The notes under the pieces are model-generated. The model had not been told where the DNA came from, made no database searches, and saw only the letters and a program-made list of their open reading frames with translations. A DNA stretch of 64,000 nt from Mesorhizobium sp. NZP2077 (GTDB lineage Bacteria; Pseudomonadota; Alphaproteobacteria; Rhizobiales; Rhizobiaceae). Position 1 is the stretch's first letter. The number at the start of each line of letters is the position of its first letter. The position numbers and the translations under genes were made by a program. Positions 1 through 10,327 of this stretch are shown here, piece after piece. The stretch spans positions 4,284,001-4,348,000 of the forward strand of contig NZ_CP051293.1 of the NCBI RefSeq assembly GCF_013170805.1, written 5' to 3'.

Positions 1-488
1 ACCTCGCCCTGGACGCGATCGTGCACGACCGTTTCGCCTTCGGTGGGCGCCTTGACGCGGATGGCGCCCTTGACGCCGGGCGGTGCCTCGGATGGATCGC
101 GATCGCGCCACTGGCCGTTGTAACGCGGCGGCAGACCCTTGGCTCGGGCCGCCTCGCGTATGGCCTCCAACTCGGCAGGCGTCTCGTAGCTGTAGTAGGC
201 CTTGCCCAGGCGCACGAGTTCCTCGGCGACCTCGCGGTGGCGCGGGGCGCGCTCGAACTGCGATATGGCCTCCCCGTCCCAGGTGAGCCCAAGCCAGGTC
301 AGCCCGTCCAGAATGGCCTGGGTAGCCGCCTCGTTGAAGCGTTCGCGGTCGGTATCCTCGATGCGCAGCACCATCGTGCCGCCGGTGTGCTTGGCGTACA
401 GCCAGTTGAACAGCGCCGTGCGCGCGCCGCCGATGTGCAGATAGCCGGTGGGCGAGGGAGCAAAACGGGTGACGACCTTGTCGGACAT
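1..488 (-). CDS. gltX: Glutamyl-tRNA synthetase, N-terminal part (cut by window edge)
   Basis: This class I aminoacyl-tRNA synthetase charges tRNA-Glu in the cytoplasm. The gene starts at the ATG at 488 and runs off the left edge after about 162 codons. The protein opens with [20 protein letters not shown]; its HIGG at residues 18-21 is the class I HIGH signature of the ATP site, followed by the expected [10 protein letters not shown] helix. The KMSKS loop and anticodon-binding domain lie outside the window. It is divergent from comEC, with about 100 bp between the starts. Rhizobia often carry two gltX paralogues, and which one this is cannot be decided from the fragment. Confidence 0.95.
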   Translation of the reverse strand, partial: MSDKVVTRFAPSPTGYLHIGGARTALFNWLYAKHTGGTMVLRIEDTDRERFNEAATQAILDGLTWLGLTWDGEAISQFERAPRHREVAEELVRLGKAYYSYETPAELEAIREAARAKGLPPRYNGQWRDRDPSEAPPGVKGAIRVKAPTEGETVVHDRVQGE

Positions 489-590
489 GGAACTCTCGGA
501 AACCATCTGAAGCGGGGTGCGGCTGCGCGGACTTTCGCGCGTTGCGCGTTCATGTAGCATAGGGCGTCAGGGGTGCAAGGGGCAGACCCG

Positions 591-3044
591 ATGGCTAGAC
601 GAGGCCGGGGCTTGGATCAGGGCGAGGACGCTGTTGCCGGCGTCAGCGAACGATCCCTGTTTGCGACGCCTCTGGCGACCCCACCGCCGCCGTCGCCACT
701 TGTGCCGGGCTCCAGTAAGCCAGCTTTGCCGGCGAATGTTCCAGCGCCAACTCCGCCCATCGAAACAGGCAGGATTGTGCGTGTGCGCCGGCAACTGGGC
801 CGGATTTCACTGCCTCGTCTGCGCCACAGCGTGGCCATCGCGGCGGAGCTGGAGCTTGACCGGGGCATCGCCTTCTTGCTGGTGCCGGTGTGTCTGGCCG
901 CCGGGGCGATCGGCTATTATTCGCTGGCAGTGGAGCCTGATTTCGCAAAGCCTGTCGCGGTCGTCGTGCTGGTGGCGAACTGCGCGCTTGTTTCGCGCTC
1001 CTGGCCGAAAACCCATCTGGGCTTCATGGCGGCATTGTTGTGCGCGCTTGGCCTGCTCGCCGCCAAGGTCGAGACATGGCGAGTAGGCACGCAGATGCTG
1101 GGCTCGGAAATCTCGACGCAACTGACCGGCCGCGTCGTCTCACTGGAGCAGATGGAGACTGGCCGCATCCGTCTGACCATCGACGTGACCTCGACCGCTC
1201 GCCCGAAACTGCGCTATGCGCCGGAAAGGGTCCGGCTTTCGGCGCGAAGCATCCCGGCGGAAATGACTGCCGGCTCCCTGGTCACCGGCTACGCCAAACT
1301 GTTGCCGCCGACTGGCCCGGTGCGGCCGGACAGCTATGATTTCTCCTTCGACAGCTATTTCGCCGGCATCGGCGGCAGCGGGTTCTTCCTCGGCAATCCA
1401 ACAGTCGTCTCCGCTGATGACGGTGAGATGCCGCTGTCGGCCCGCCTTTCCTCCGGGATAGAAAATGCCCGTGAAGCCATCGCCGACCACATCAGGGCCA
1501 CGGTCGGCGGTGCTGAAGGTGAGATCGCGGCAGCGCTCATTGTTGGTGTCCGAGCGGGCATCCCCGACGAAATCAACGAAGCGATGCGGCGCACCGGCAT
1601 CTATCACATCATCTCGATTTCCGGGCTGCATATGGCGCTGGTCGCCGGCACCATCATGGGTCTGCTGCGCGGCGCCTTCGCGCTGTTTCCGGATTTTTCC
1701 GCGCGGCGGCCGGTGAAGAAATACGCGGCTGCCGCGGCACTTGTCTCGATCGCCGCCTATCTCGTCATTTCCGGCGTCGTCGTTGCCGCCGAGCGCAGCT
1801 TCATCATGCTGGCGGTGATGCTGATTGCCGTCCTGTTCGATCGCGCGGCGCTGACCATGCGCAATCTGGCGATCTCGGCGATCGCCGTCATCGTGGTTTC
1901 GCCGCATGAGGTGGTCGGCCCGAGCTTCCAGATGTCGTTTGCCGCAACGGCCGCACTGGTCGGCGCCTACGCCGGCTGGGCGGATCACCGTGCGGGAAAG
2001 GCAAGACCGCCACCGCCAAAGCGGTCCCTGCCAAGCGTTCTCACGCGACGATTCCTGCTGGCGACGGGTGGCTTGGCCATGACTTCGATCATCGCCGGCA
2101 GCGCCACGGCGCTATTTGCCATCTGGCATTTCCAGCGGGTGTCGCCGCTCAGCCTGTTCGCCAATCTGGCCGTCATGCCGATCGTGTCAGCGGTGATGTT
2201 CCTGGCCGTTGCCAGCGCGTTGCTGATGCCGTTCGGATTGGATGCGCCAGCCCTCTACCTGATGGGCAAGGGCCTGACGGCAATGATCGCCATCTCGGCG
2301 TGGATATCGGAACGCTCGCCGGTCGACGCGGTCGGGCTCATTTCGCAGCAATCCGTCCTGCTGGTGACCGTCGCCCTGGTCATCGCGACGATGGCGACGA
2401 CATGGCTGCGGCTCGCAGCACTGCCATTCGCGCTTGCCGGTCTGCTGACGGTGTCGGATACGCGCACACCGGATGTGCTGATCTCTGAGGACGCGCGGCT
2501 GGTCGCCCTGCCGATCGGCGGCGGCGAACTCGCGGTCAGCCGGGCTCGCCCGAACGAGTTCACCGTCGACAATTGGAAACGCGCGCTGACATCCGAAACC
2601 ATCGTCGTGCCGGAGATGTTCAGCAAGGCGGATGGGCTATTCGACATTGCCGATGCCGTCAATCTGCCACCGGGAGCGCCATTCTATTGCACGGACGGCG
2701 TTTGTCTCGCCCGGCACCCGTCCGGCGCGATCATCGCGCATGTCGAAGACCGCAAGGACACCTGGAAGGCCTGCGGTTTCGCAGACCTGATCGTCGTCAA
2801 TGACGCGACGGGATATGATTCCTGCCACAACTCGCTGGTTCTCGTCGTCACCAAACGGCAGCTCGCCCGCAAGGGCAGTGCTGCCGTCTTCTTCGACCGC
2901 CAATCAGCGACAGGTCCTCCAATTATCAGCTTCGCGGTGGACGGGCCGTATCGGCCCTGGCATGCGCAGCGCAAATATTCACGCGAGGCGAGGGGGCTGG
3001 CGCCCTGGCGCAAACCCGAAAAGCCTGCCGCTCCTGCTCAGTAG
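591..3044 (+). CDS. comEC: ComEC/Rec2-family inner-membrane DNA channel protein
   Basis: ComEC proteins form the inner-membrane channel for single-stranded DNA uptake. The 817-residue protein has an N-terminal DUF4131-like region and a polytopic Competence domain carrying the family hallmark [12 protein letters not shown] near residue 340. The last 200 or so residues lack the HxHxDH metallo-beta-lactamase motif seen in Bacillus ComEC; I recall alphaproteobacterial homologues being similarly reduced. I chose ATG 591 because AAGGGG lies about 10 bases upstream; an in-frame GTG at 573 is possible. Its 3' end overlaps the convergent lexA by 7 bases. Natural transformation is not established for such rhizobia, so the physiological role is uncertain. 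Confidence 0.9.
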   Translation: MARRGRGLDQGEDAVAGVSERSLFATPLATPPPPSPLVPGSSKPALPANVPAPTPPIETGRIVRVRRQLGRISLPRLRHSVAIAAELELDRGIAFLLVPVCLAAGAIGYYSLAVEPDFAKPVAVVVLVANCALVSRSWPKTHLGFMAALLCALGLLAAKVETWRVGTQMLGSEISTQLTGRVVSLEQMETGRIRLTIDVTSTARPKLRYAPERVRLSARSIPAEMTAGSLVTGYAKLLPPTGPVRPDSYDFSFDSYFAGIGGSGFFLGNPTVVSADDGEMPLSARLSSGIENAREAIADHIRATVGGAEGEIAAALIVGVRAGIPDEINEAMRRTGIYHIISISGLHMALVAGTIMGLLRGAFALFPDFSARRPVKKYAAAAALVSIAAYLVISGVVVAAERSFIMLAVMLIAVLFDRAALTMRNLAISAIAVIVVSPHEVVGPSFQMSFAATAALVGAYAGWADHRAGKARPPPPKRSLPSVLTRRFLLATGGLAMTSIIAGSATALFAIWHFQRVSPLSLFANLAVMPIVSAVMFLAVASALLMPFGLDAPALYLMGKGLTAMIAISAWISERSPVDAVGLISQQSVLLVTVALVIATMATTWLRLAALPFALAGLLTVSDTRTPDVLISEDARLVALPIGGGELAVSRARPNEFTVDNWKRALTSETIVVPEMFSKADGLFDIADAVNLPPGAPFYCTDGVCLARHPSGAIIAHVEDRKDTWKACGFADLIVVNDATGYDSCHNSLVLVVTKRQLARKGSAAVFFDRQSATGPPIISFAVDGPYRPWHAQRKYSREARGLAPWRKPEKPAAPAQ

Positions 3045-3778
3045 CGCCGGATCAGCCCGACGAGCTTGCCTTGCACCTTGACCCTGTCCGGCCCGAAGAT
3101 GCGCGTCTCGTAGGCCGGATTGGCGGCTTCAAGCGCGATCGAGGCGCCCTTGCGGCGAAACCGCTTCAGCGTCGCTTCCTCTTCATCCACCAGCGCCACG
3201 ATGATCTCGCCGGGCTGGGCGGTATCGGCATTGCGGATGATGACGGTGTCGCCATCGAAGATGCCGGCCTCGATCATCGAGTCGCCCTTGACCTCCAGCG
3301 CATAATGCTCGCCGCCCATGATCATGTCCGGCGGCACCGAGATCGAATGCGTCTGATGCTGGATGGCATCGATCGGCACACCGGCGGCGATACGCCCCAT
3401 CACCGGGATCGACACCGCGGAAACCGCGTCGTCGTCATTGCCGGCCGCGGGCAAACGCGACGGCGTTGCAGGCTTGAGTTGGCGGCCAAGGCCGCCCTGA
3501 CCAAGACTGCCCTGGATGACGCTTGGCGAGAATTTCTTTGCCGCGTTGAGGCCGGGCGCGATCGAATCGGGTAGCCGCAGCACCTCCAATGCCCGAGCCC
3601 GGTTGGGCAGCCGGCGGATGAAACCGCGTTCCTCCAGCGCCGTGATCAGGCGATGGATTCCTGACTTGGAGGCGAGATCGAGCGCTTCCTTCATCTCGTC
3701 GAAGGAGGGCGGAATGCCGCTTTCCTTCAGCCGTTCATGAATGAACATCAAGAGTTCATGTTGCTTGCGCGTCAGCAT
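3038..3778 (-). CDS. lexA: LexA SOS repressor
   Basis: LexA represses DNA-damage genes and cleaves itself when RecA is activated. The 246-residue protein starts [20 protein letters not shown] with an N-terminal winged helix. A linker follows, then an S24 peptidase domain with the Ala-Gly cleavage site in GRIAAGVP, the catalytic serine in VKGDSM and a lysine in EEATLKRF. A longer open frame extends to 3868, but the shorter ATG gives the standard LexA N-terminus and leaves the SOS box outside the gene. The box at 3849-3863 implies autoregulation. It is convergent with comEC. Confidence 0.97.
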   Translation of the reverse strand: MLTRKQHELLMFIHERLKESGIPPSFDEMKEALDLASKSGIHRLITALEERGFIRRLPNRARALEVLRLPDSIAPGLNAAKKFSPSVIQGSLGQGGLGRQLKPATPSRLPAAGNDDDAVSAVSIPVMGRIAAGVPIDAIQHQTHSISVPPDMIMGGEHYALEVKGDSMIEAGIFDGDTVIIRNADTAQPGEIIVALVDEEEATLKRFRRKGASIALEAANPAYETRIFGPDRVKVQGKLVGLIRRY

Positions 3779-4142
3779 GGCAGCCCCCAAGGCTTGAACA
3801 AAAGGTCTGAACCAGAATCGAAAAACAAACCCAGAACAAACACTATCTGTTCCAGTTGTGTTCCGCAACCGTTTAAAGTTTAGTGAATTTGTTAAGGCGG
3901 CTGAAGTTATTTGGCGCTGGCAGCGGGCCGTGTTCGACGCCTGCCTGCCGCTAACGCGCCCCGGTGCGCGTTGAAATTGTTATGGTTAATGGTGCTGGCT
4001 CATTCTTCGGCAAGTGGTTGGAATTGGTCGCAGACGCACCTCGCCGGGGTACATTCGCCGCATTGCCAGTCGTCTGTCGGGGTGAACGAAACGAAACCAA
4101 AATGCCAACTTTCGGTCCCCCCATTGCCGTTGTATGGCTGCG
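3779..4142. other. lexA leader and kynU downstream spacer
   Basis: Apart from the SOS box I see no supported gene. Short open frames of 61-79 codons overlap one another on both strands and lack convincing ribosome sites. No clear rho-independent terminator for kynU was recognised. Confidence 0.5.
3849..3863 (-). promoter_or_regulatory. SOS box (LexA operator) upstream of lexA
   Basis: GTTC-N7-GTTC is present exactly as a direct repeat, about 71 bases upstream of the lexA start. This is the established alphaproteobacterial LexA operator form. A nearby GAAC pair at 3796 and 3809 has a 9-base gap and is not canonical. Confidence 0.9.
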
Positions 4143-5390
4143 TCAGGTAACGGCTTCCTTCACAGCGAAACGCTGATCCTTCCACGCGTCCGTGCGCAGA
4201 ATGTCTTCCAGCACCTCAACTGCCTGCCATACGTCCTTGTAGCCGACATAGAGCGGCGTGAAGCCGAAACGGATGGTAGACGGCGCGCGAAAGTCACCGA
4301 TCACCCCGCGCTCGATCAGCGCCCGCATCACCTGATAGCCATGATCGTGAAGGAACGACACTTGGCTGCCGCGCTTGGTCGCATCGCGGGTGCTTTCCAA
4401 TGTCAGACCATAGGCGCCGCACTTGGCTTCGACGAGTTGGATGAACAGTTCGGTCAACGCGACGCTCTTCTTTCGCAATGCCGCCATGTCGACGTCGCTC
4501 CAGATGGCAAGCGCACCTTTAAGCGCCCGCATAGACAGGACCGGCTGCGTGCCGCACAAAAAGCGGCGGATGCCGGTGCCGGCAACATAACCCCGTTCGA
4601 AGGCAAAGGGCCGTGCATGCCCCCACCAGCCGCTGAGCGGTTGGCGGATATCGCCGTGGTGACGCTGCGCGGCATAGATGAAGGCCGGTGAGCCCGGACC
4701 GCCGTTAAGGTATTTGTAGGTGCAGCCGATGGCGAAATCGGCATTTGCATGGTCGAGCTCGACTGGCAGAGCGCCTGCTGTGTGGCATAGGTCCCAGATG
4801 ATTAGCGTTCCGGCCGCATGAGCCTTGCGCGTCAGCGCCGCCATGTCGCGCAGTTCACCCGATTTATAGTTGACGTGATTGACCAGCACCACCGCAACGC
4901 TTTCGTCGATCAGCTCTTCGATGGTTGGAGCGTCGACGCCCGTGAGGCGCAGCAGGGCGCCATCGCGGGTAGAGGCCACCCCTTCGGCGATGTACAGGTC
5001 GGTGGGAAAACTGTCACCCTCGGCGACGATCACCGACCGACCGGGCCGCATCTCCAGCGCCGCGTGCAACACCTTGTAGATATTGATCGACGTCGTATCG
5101 CAGACGACGGTCTGGCCAGCCGCGGCTCCTATCAGACGCCCAAGGTGGTCGCCGAGTTCTATCGGCATCTCGAACCATCCGGCTGTATTCCAGGCTCGGA
5201 TGAGATCCTGGGCCCATTCCTGGGTTGCCGCCTGCTGCAGCTCGCCGAAAACGGCGTGCGACGCCGCCCCGAGTGAATTGCCGTCGAGATAGATCACCCC
5301 CTCCGGCAGAATGAAACGATCGCGCATGAGGCGCAGCGGATCCTTGGCATCCATCGCTTCGATTCCAGCGAGATCAGGAATTCCACTCAT
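4143..5390 (-). CDS. kynU: Kynureninase
   Basis: This PLP enzyme cleaves L-kynurenine to anthranilate and alanine. The 415-residue length is typical. The N-terminus shows the family pattern IYLDGNSLG, and the PLP lysine is in CTYKYLNGGPGSPAF near residue 230, following WDLCHTAG. It is the last gene of a minus-strand operon after the 2-aminobenzoate-CoA ligase and tryptophan dioxygenase genes. Its anthranilate product is the substrate of that ligase, which supports a catabolic rather than NAD-biosynthetic route; no kynurenine 3-monooxygenase is in the window. Confidence 0.96.
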   Translation of the reverse strand: MSGIPDLAGIEAMDAKDPLRLMRDRFILPEGVIYLDGNSLGAASHAVFGELQQAATQEWAQDLIRAWNTAGWFEMPIELGDHLGRLIGAAAGQTVVCDTTSINIYKVLHAALEMRPGRSVIVAEGDSFPTDLYIAEGVASTRDGALLRLTGVDAPTIEELIDESVAVVLVNHVNYKSGELRDMAALTRKAHAAGTLIIWDLCHTAGALPVELDHANADFAIGCTYKYLNGGPGSPAFIYAAQRHHGDIRQPLSGWWGHARPFAFERGYVAGTGIRRFLCGTQPVLSMRALKGALAIWSDVDMAALRKKSVALTELFIQLVEAKCGAYGLTLESTRDATKRGSQVSFLHDHGYQVMRALIERGVIGDFRAPSTIRFGFTPLYVGYKDVWQAVEVLEDILRTDAWKDQRFAVKEAVT

Positions 5391-5470
5391 GGTCTGTCAG
5401 TCCTCGGTTGTTCGCGAAGGGTTTCCCGCCACAAGCGCGTGCCCTCTGTATGGCTGTTATCAGTTTGATG

Positions 5471-6307
5471 TCAGAGCCGGGTGCGAACCGTCCACAGTTC
5501 GGGAAACAGCACGACCTCGAGCATCTTCTTCAGATAGGACGCGCCTGACGTGCCGCCGGTGCCGCGCTTGAGGCCGATGATGCGTTCGACCGTGGTGACG
5601 TGGTTGAAGCGCCAGCGGCGGAAATAGTCCTCGAAGTCGACCAGCTTCTCGGCCAGCTCATAGAACATCCAGTAGCGCTGCGGGTCGCGGTAGACGGTCT
5701 GCCAGGCGACCAGGACCGCTTCATTTTCGGTGCGCGTCTCACGCCAGTCCGTGCGCCTGGCATCGGCGCCGATGTCGAACCCGTTGCGCGCCAATAGCAG
5801 CAGCGCTTCATCGTAGAGCGACGGCTCGGCCAGGATCGCCTCCAGCTTGCCGCTGAGGTCCGGCCGGTGCTTGTGCGGCCCGAGCATGGCGAGGTTGCGG
5901 TTGCCGGCCATGAATTCGATGGCGCGGTACTGCCAGGACTGGAATCCGGAGGATTGGCCGAGCGCGTCGCGGAATTCGGTGTATTCGCTGGGTGTCATCG
6001 TGCGCAGCACGTCCCACGCGTTGTTCAGCTGCTCAAAGATGCGGGCGACGCGCGACAGCATCTTGAAGCTCGGCTCAAGCCGGTCGGCGCGAATGGAACG
6101 AATGGCAGCACCGATCTCATGCAAAGCGAGCTTCATCCAGAGTTCCGAGGTCTGGTGCTGGATGATGAACAGCATCTCGTCATGCGCCGACGACAGCGGC
6201 GTCTGTGCCTCCAGGACTTTTTCCAGGTGCAGATAGTCGCTGTAGGACATGCGCTCCTTGAACGACATCTGGGCGCCTTCGGACGCCGGATCGTAGGGCT
6301 CGCTCAA
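5471..6307 (-). CDS. kynA: Tryptophan 2,3-dioxygenase
   Basis: This haem enzyme opens the indole ring of L-tryptophan to N-formylkynurenine. The 278-residue protein has the family blocks [22 protein letters not shown] and [12 protein letters not shown]; the histidine in RFNHVTTV is the expected haem ligand. I place the start at TTG 6307, overlapping the stop codon of the upstream ligase (TTGA), which suggests translational coupling and gives the usual length. An in-frame ATG at 6268 is an alternative 13 codons downstream. kynU follows 80 bases later. Confidence 0.95.
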   Translation of the reverse strand: MSEPYDPASEGAQMSFKERMSYSDYLHLEKVLEAQTPLSSAHDEMLFIIQHQTSELWMKLALHEIGAAIRSIRADRLEPSFKMLSRVARIFEQLNNAWDVLRTMTPSEYTEFRDALGQSSGFQSWQYRAIEFMAGNRNLAMLGPHKHRPDLSGKLEAILAEPSLYDEALLLLARNGFDIGADARRTDWRETRTENEAVLVAWQTVYRDPQRYWMFYELAEKLVDFEDYFRRWRFNHVTTVERIIGLKRGTGGTSGASYLKKMLEVVLFPELWTVRTRL

Positions 6308-7929
6308 TTGATTTTCTCCGTGCGCAGCCGGAAGCGCTGGATCTTGCCGGTCTGGGTCTTGGGCAGGGCGGCGATGAATTTGACCGAGCGCGGATATTTG
6401 TAGGGCGCGATCGTCGCCTTGACGTGGTCCTGCAGGCGCTTGATGGTCAACGCATCCGGCGCCACGCCCTGCGCCAGCACGACATGCGCCTCGACGATCT
6501 GGCCGCGTTCGCCATCCTCTGCGCCAATGACAGCACATTCGGCGACATCGGGATGCGAGAGCAGTGCTGCCTCGACCTCCGGACCGGCAATGTTGTAGCC
6601 GGCGCTGACGATCATGTCGTCGGAGCGCGCGCCGAAATGGAAGAAACCATCCTCGTCCTGGGTAAATGTGTCGCCGGTGAGGTTCCAGCCGTCGCGCACA
6701 TACTCCTTCTGCCGGTCGTCGGCCATGTAGCGGCAGCCGGTCGGGCCGCGCACCGCCAACCGTCCGGTCTCGCCACGCGGTACCTCGCGCATCGCAGCGT
6801 CGACGATGCGCGCCTCATAACCGCCCACAGGCTTGCCGGTCGATGCAGGCTTCATGTCGCCAAAACGGTTGGAAATGAAGATGTGCAGCATTTCGGTGGC
6901 GCCGATGCCGTCGAGGATCGGCTTGCCGGTCTTTTTCGTCCACTCCTCGAAGACCGGAGCCGGCAATGTCTCGCCGGCCGAGACGGCGACGCGCAGCGAT
7001 GACAAATCGGCACCTTCATCCATGGCCTTCAGCATGGCGCGGTAGGCGGTCGGCGCGGTGAAGGAGACGGTCGCCTTATAGGTCTCGATGATGTGGATCA
7101 TGTTGGGCGGCGTCGCCTGTTCGAGCAGCGTCGCCGCCGCGCCGTAGCGCAAGGGGAAGATGGCGAGGCCGCCTAGGCCGAAGGTGAAGGCCAGCGGCGG
7201 CGAGCCGACGAAGATATCGTCGGGCGTCACCTGGAGGATCTCACGGGCATAGGCGTCGGCGATGATCAACAGATCGCGGTGGAAATGCATCGTCGCCTTC
7301 GGCACGCCTGTCGTGCCGGAGGTGAAGCCAAGCAGGGCGACATCGTCGCGGCCGGTGTTGACCGCGGTGAAGGTGACCGGCTTGTCGAGGGCGGCGCGAT
7401 CGAGTTCGGCATCATGGTTGGCGGTGCCGTCGAAGCCGATGACCTGCTTCAGGAACGCACTGTCCTTGGCGCAAGCGGTCATCTCATCCATCAGCCTGGT
7501 GTCGCAAAGCGCGATCGTTATTTCGGCCTTGTCGACGATCTTGGTGAGCTCGCCGGCGCGCAGCATCGGCATGGTGTTGACGACGACGGCGCCGACCTTG
7601 GTGGCGGCCAGCCAGCAGGCAACCATTGCGGGGTTGTTGGCGGAGCGGATCAGCACCCGGTTGCCCGGTTTGACGCCGTAATTCTCGACCAGCGCGTGCG
7701 CCAGCCTGTTCGTCCAGTCGGACAGTTCCTTGTAGGTGCGGCGGCGGCCATTGCCGATCAGCGCGGTGTGGTCGCCGAGGCCCTTCTCGACCAGCCTGTC
7801 GGTCAATTCGACGCCGGCATTGAGATGTTCGGGATAATCGAAACCGTCGAGCAGGAAATCCGGCCATTGATCCGGCGGCGGCAGGTGATCGCGCGTGAAC
7901 GTGTCGATATGCGCTGAAGGCCCAAGCAT
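6304..7929 (-). CDS. 2-aminobenzoate (anthranilate)-CoA ligase, benzoate-CoA ligase family
   Basis: This AMP-forming acyl-CoA synthetase of 541 residues has the nucleotide motif [16 protein letters not shown], the A5 and A8 regions [10 protein letters not shown] and [12 protein letters not shown], and the catalytic lysine in [11 protein letters not shown] near the C-terminus. Family knowledge points to benzoate or aminobenzoate substrates. The operon with kynA and kynU makes anthranilate the likely one, giving 2-aminobenzoyl-CoA. The ATG at 7929 yields [11 protein letters not shown], preferred over the longer frame beginning at 8055, whose first 42 residues look non-native. It is the first gene of the operon. 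Confidence 0.88.
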   Translation of the reverse strand: MLGPSAHIDTFTRDHLPPPDQWPDFLLDGFDYPEHLNAGVELTDRLVEKGLGDHTALIGNGRRRTYKELSDWTNRLAHALVENYGVKPGNRVLIRSANNPAMVACWLAATKVGAVVVNTMPMLRAGELTKIVDKAEITIALCDTRLMDEMTACAKDSAFLKQVIGFDGTANHDAELDRAALDKPVTFTAVNTGRDDVALLGFTSGTTGVPKATMHFHRDLLIIADAYAREILQVTPDDIFVGSPPLAFTFGLGGLAIFPLRYGAAATLLEQATPPNMIHIIETYKATVSFTAPTAYRAMLKAMDEGADLSSLRVAVSAGETLPAPVFEEWTKKTGKPILDGIGATEMLHIFISNRFGDMKPASTGKPVGGYEARIVDAAMREVPRGETGRLAVRGPTGCRYMADDRQKEYVRDGWNLTGDTFTQDEDGFFHFGARSDDMIVSAGYNIAGPEVEAALLSHPDVAECAVIGAEDGERGQIVEAHVVLAQGVAPDALTIKRLQDHVKATIAPYKYPRSVKFIAALPKTQTGKIQRFRLRTEKIN

Positions 7930-8246
7930 GTAGCCGCTGTCCCATTTGCTGCCCGGCCAGTGCGCGAAGCACCTGTCCGAGGTGGTGGATCTGAAGTTTC
8001 CGTCTTTCTCGCGAGAGGCTTCGTGCAGCCAGCTATACCTGTACGACGAGGCCACCCTGAAAGGATGAACGTCCGCAGGTTTCGGGACAGCACAGCAGAC
8101 CTCCCATTGTCAGCTGTACGTCAGGCAGGATCGCACCAGTCGAAATTTGTTTCAAGCCTAAAATGTTTTTGCCTGGAGCATTGACGCGTGGCATGATGGC
8201 GGCCATTGCTAGCATGGAAAACGATGCGCTTCGGGGGAGGGTGCCG
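7930..8246. promoter_or_regulatory. Divergent control region between the kyn operon and the hydrolase gene
   Basis: These 317 bases separate the two divergent starts and must hold both promoters. The stretch near 8140-8170 is AT-rich. I could not assign -35/-10 boxes or an operator with confidence, and no regulator gene is adjacent. Confidence 0.4.
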
Positions 8247-9077
8247 ATGCTCGACCATCGCATTGCCGATTGGGACAATGCCTACGCCAACGGCGCCAAT
8301 ATTGCCGGCAGCGAGCGGTGGCCGGCTGCCTGGACGGAACCGGCGCAAGCCTTTCGTGACGCGTTGTCGGCAGAAGGCCGGGCACGGCTGGACATCGCCT
8401 ATGGCGACCGGCCGCGCAATCGCTTCGATCTTTTCCTGCCCGATGCCGCGCCCAAGGGGCTCGTCGTGTTCATCCACGGCGGTTACTGGCTGGAGTCCGA
8501 CAAGAGCGGCTGGTCGCACCTCGCCAAGGGCGCGGTCGGTAGTGGCTTTGCCGTGGCGATGCCGTCCTACACGCTGTGCCCGGACATCCGCATCGCCGGC
8601 ATCGTCGGCGAAATCGGCGCCGCAATCGGCAAGGCGTCGGCCATGGTTGACGGGCCGCTGATGCTCACCGGGCATTCGGCCGGCGGCCATCTCGCCAGCC
8701 GTATGGTGACCACCTCAACGCCTCTGACTGCCGATGTGGCAAAGCGCATACGCCATGTCATTTCGATTTCAGGCCTACATGACCTGCGTCCACTTATGTT
8801 CACCGGGCACAATGCGGCATTGGCAATCGATGAGGCCGAAGCCTTGGCGGAAAGCCCGGCGCTGCTGCGCCCCATGGATGGCGTTCGCATCACCTGCTGG
8901 GTCGGTGGTGGTGAGCGCTCGGAGTTCCTGCGCCAGAATGCGTTGCTGGCCAACATCTGGACCGGCCTAGGTGCTGCCACCAGCGCTGTGGTCGAACCCG
9001 ACCGGCATCACTACGACATTGTCGATGGGCTCGCCGATCCGGCGCATCCACTGACACGAACCTTGATCTCGGAATAA
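8247..9077 (+). CDS. Alpha/beta hydrolase, probable arylformamidase (kynurenine formamidase)
   Basis: The 276-residue protein has the oxyanion motif HGGYW and the nucleophile elbow GHSAGGH, both typical of the AFMID/BNA7-type arylformamidases that hydrolyse N-formylkynurenine to kynurenine. A C-terminal DRHHYD supplies a candidate catalytic histidine. The position divergent from kynA and kynU supplies exactly the missing step of the pathway. The usual bacterial enzyme, KynB of the cyclase fold, is not present, so this would be a non-orthologous replacement. ATG 8247 is preferred because a GGGGGAGGG ribosome site precedes it. Another carboxylesterase role is possible. Confidence 0.75.
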   Translation: MLDHRIADWDNAYANGANIAGSERWPAAWTEPAQAFRDALSAEGRARLDIAYGDRPRNRFDLFLPDAAPKGLVVFIHGGYWLESDKSGWSHLAKGAVGSGFAVAMPSYTLCPDIRIAGIVGEIGAAIGKASAMVDGPLMLTGHSAGGHLASRMVTTSTPLTADVAKRIRHVISISGLHDLRPLMFTGHNAALAIDEAEALAESPALLRPMDGVRITCWVGGGERSEFLRQNALLANIWTGLGAATSAVVEPDRHHYDIVDGLADPAHPLTRTLISE

Positions 9078-9092
9078 CCGAGATCGTTTTTT
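9065..9092 (+). terminator. Rho-independent terminator containing the hydrolase stop codon
   Basis: GATCTCGG and CCGAGATC form a perfect 8-bp stem around the loop AATAA, followed by GTTTTTT. The TAA stop codon of the hydrolase lies in the loop, so termination and translation stop coincide. Confidence 0.85.
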
Positions 9093-9121
9093 ACATATTA
9101 TCAGTGACTTATGGCGGCGCT

Positions 9122-10327
9122 TCAGCGCAGCATCAGAACGCTGCAGGAATCTCCGGCAGCGGAAGCACGGCCAAACGGGGGCCGCACGATCAGCCCGTTG
9201 GCGTCGGCCAGCATCCTCAGCATCGAGGAATCCTGGATGCTGAACGGCGTCGCCACCAGCCCGCCATCGTCTTCCCTGACCACGGCCCGCACATAATCCT
9301 GGCGAAGGTCATTGGGCGGCATTGCGGCGCCCAGCCGTGCCTGACGGATGTCCTGACGATGATTGCGGCCGCCGAGCCTTGCCAGAAGCGGCTTCAGGAA
9401 CAATTGCGAGCACACGAGGCTCGCCACCGGGTTGCCGGGCAGGCCGATGCACCTGATGTCGCCGAGGCGGCCGAACATCAGCGGCTTGCCGGGGCGCATG
9501 GCGATCTTCCAGAAGCCGAGCGTCATGCCTTCGCCGGTCAGCACGTCATGGATCAGGTCGTGATCGCCGACCGAGGCGCCGCCAAGCGTGACGATGACAT
9601 CCGCACCGGCGGCGACCGCCTTCTTCACCAAGGCGGCGATGGCGTCCTTGCGATCGGCGGCAATGCCGAGATCGAGTGCGCGGCCACCGACCGATTGCGC
9701 GGCTGCGGCTACGCCATAGGCGTTGGACGAGATGATCTGGTCAGGCCCGAGTTCGCTGCCCGGCGGCAACAACTCGTCGCCGGTGGCGATGATGGCGACC
9801 AGCGGCCGCCTGACCACAGTGACCGCGGGATGGTTGGCCGATGCCGCCAGTGAAAGCGCTGCCGGGTCGAGCAAGCGGCCTTTCTCCAGCAAGACGTCGC
9901 CTTTGGAAAAGTCGAGACCGATGCGGCGGATGTTGCGCCACTCCGCCGTCGGCTCGACCACTTCGATATTGCCGCCGCCGAGATCCCGGACGTTTTCCTG
10001 GATGACGATGGTGTCGGCGCCTTCAGGTAGCGGCGCGCCGGTGAAGATGCGCACCGCCTGGCGCTCGCCGACGAAGCCATCAAAGCCGCGCCCGGCAGGC
10101 GCCATGCCGATCACCGAAAGTCGCGACGGCGCCGACGCGACATCGGCTGCGCGGGTGGCATAGCCGTCCATGGCCGAGGCATTGAAGGGTGGCTGGGTGC
10201 GCAGCGCCACGACAGGCTGCGCCAGCACACGATCGACCGCTTCGAACAGAGAAACGCTTTCGCCGGCCAGAGGTGCTGCACCGTCCAGCAGGCGTTCGAG
10301 CGCCTCCGCGACCGGAACCAGTGTCAT
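9122..10327 (-). CDS. moeA: Molybdopterin molybdenumtransferase MoeA
   Basis: MoeA inserts molybdate into adenylylated molybdopterin to finish molybdenum cofactor. The 401-residue protein shows the family N-terminus, PPFNASAMDGYA, the central block SNAYGVAAAA and the nucleotide-fold motif TLGGASVGDHD, then GLPGNPVAS. The start codon shares one base with the moaC stop (TGATG), so the two genes are probably translationally coupled. It is the last gene of the ppiD-trpD-trpC-moaC-moeA operon. Confidence 0.96.
   Translation of the reverse strand: MTLVPVAEALERLLDGAAPLAGESVSLFEAVDRVLAQPVVALRTQPPFNASAMDGYATRAADVASAPSRLSVIGMAPAGRGFDGFVGERQAVRIFTGAPLPEGADTIVIQENVRDLGGGNIEVVEPTAEWRNIRRIGLDFSKGDVLLEKGRLLDPAALSLAASANHPAVTVVRRPLVAIIATGDELLPPGSELGPDQIISSNAYGVAAAAQSVGGRALDLGIAADRKDAIAALVKKAVAAGADVIVTLGGASVGDHDLIHDVLTGEGMTLGFWKIAMRPGKPLMFGRLGDIRCIGLPGNPVASLVCSQLFLKPLLARLGGRNHRQDIRQARLGAAMPPNDLRQDYVRAVVREDDGGLVATPFSIQDSSMLRMLADANGLIVRPPFGRASAAGDSCSVLMLR

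Noticed and set aside
3796..3812. Second SOS box near lexA
   Set aside because: The GAAC pair is spaced by 9 bases rather than 7, so it does not meet the operator rule.
3911..4185. Three short frames between lexA and kynU
   Set aside because: They overlap one another on both strands and none has a start signal or family match.
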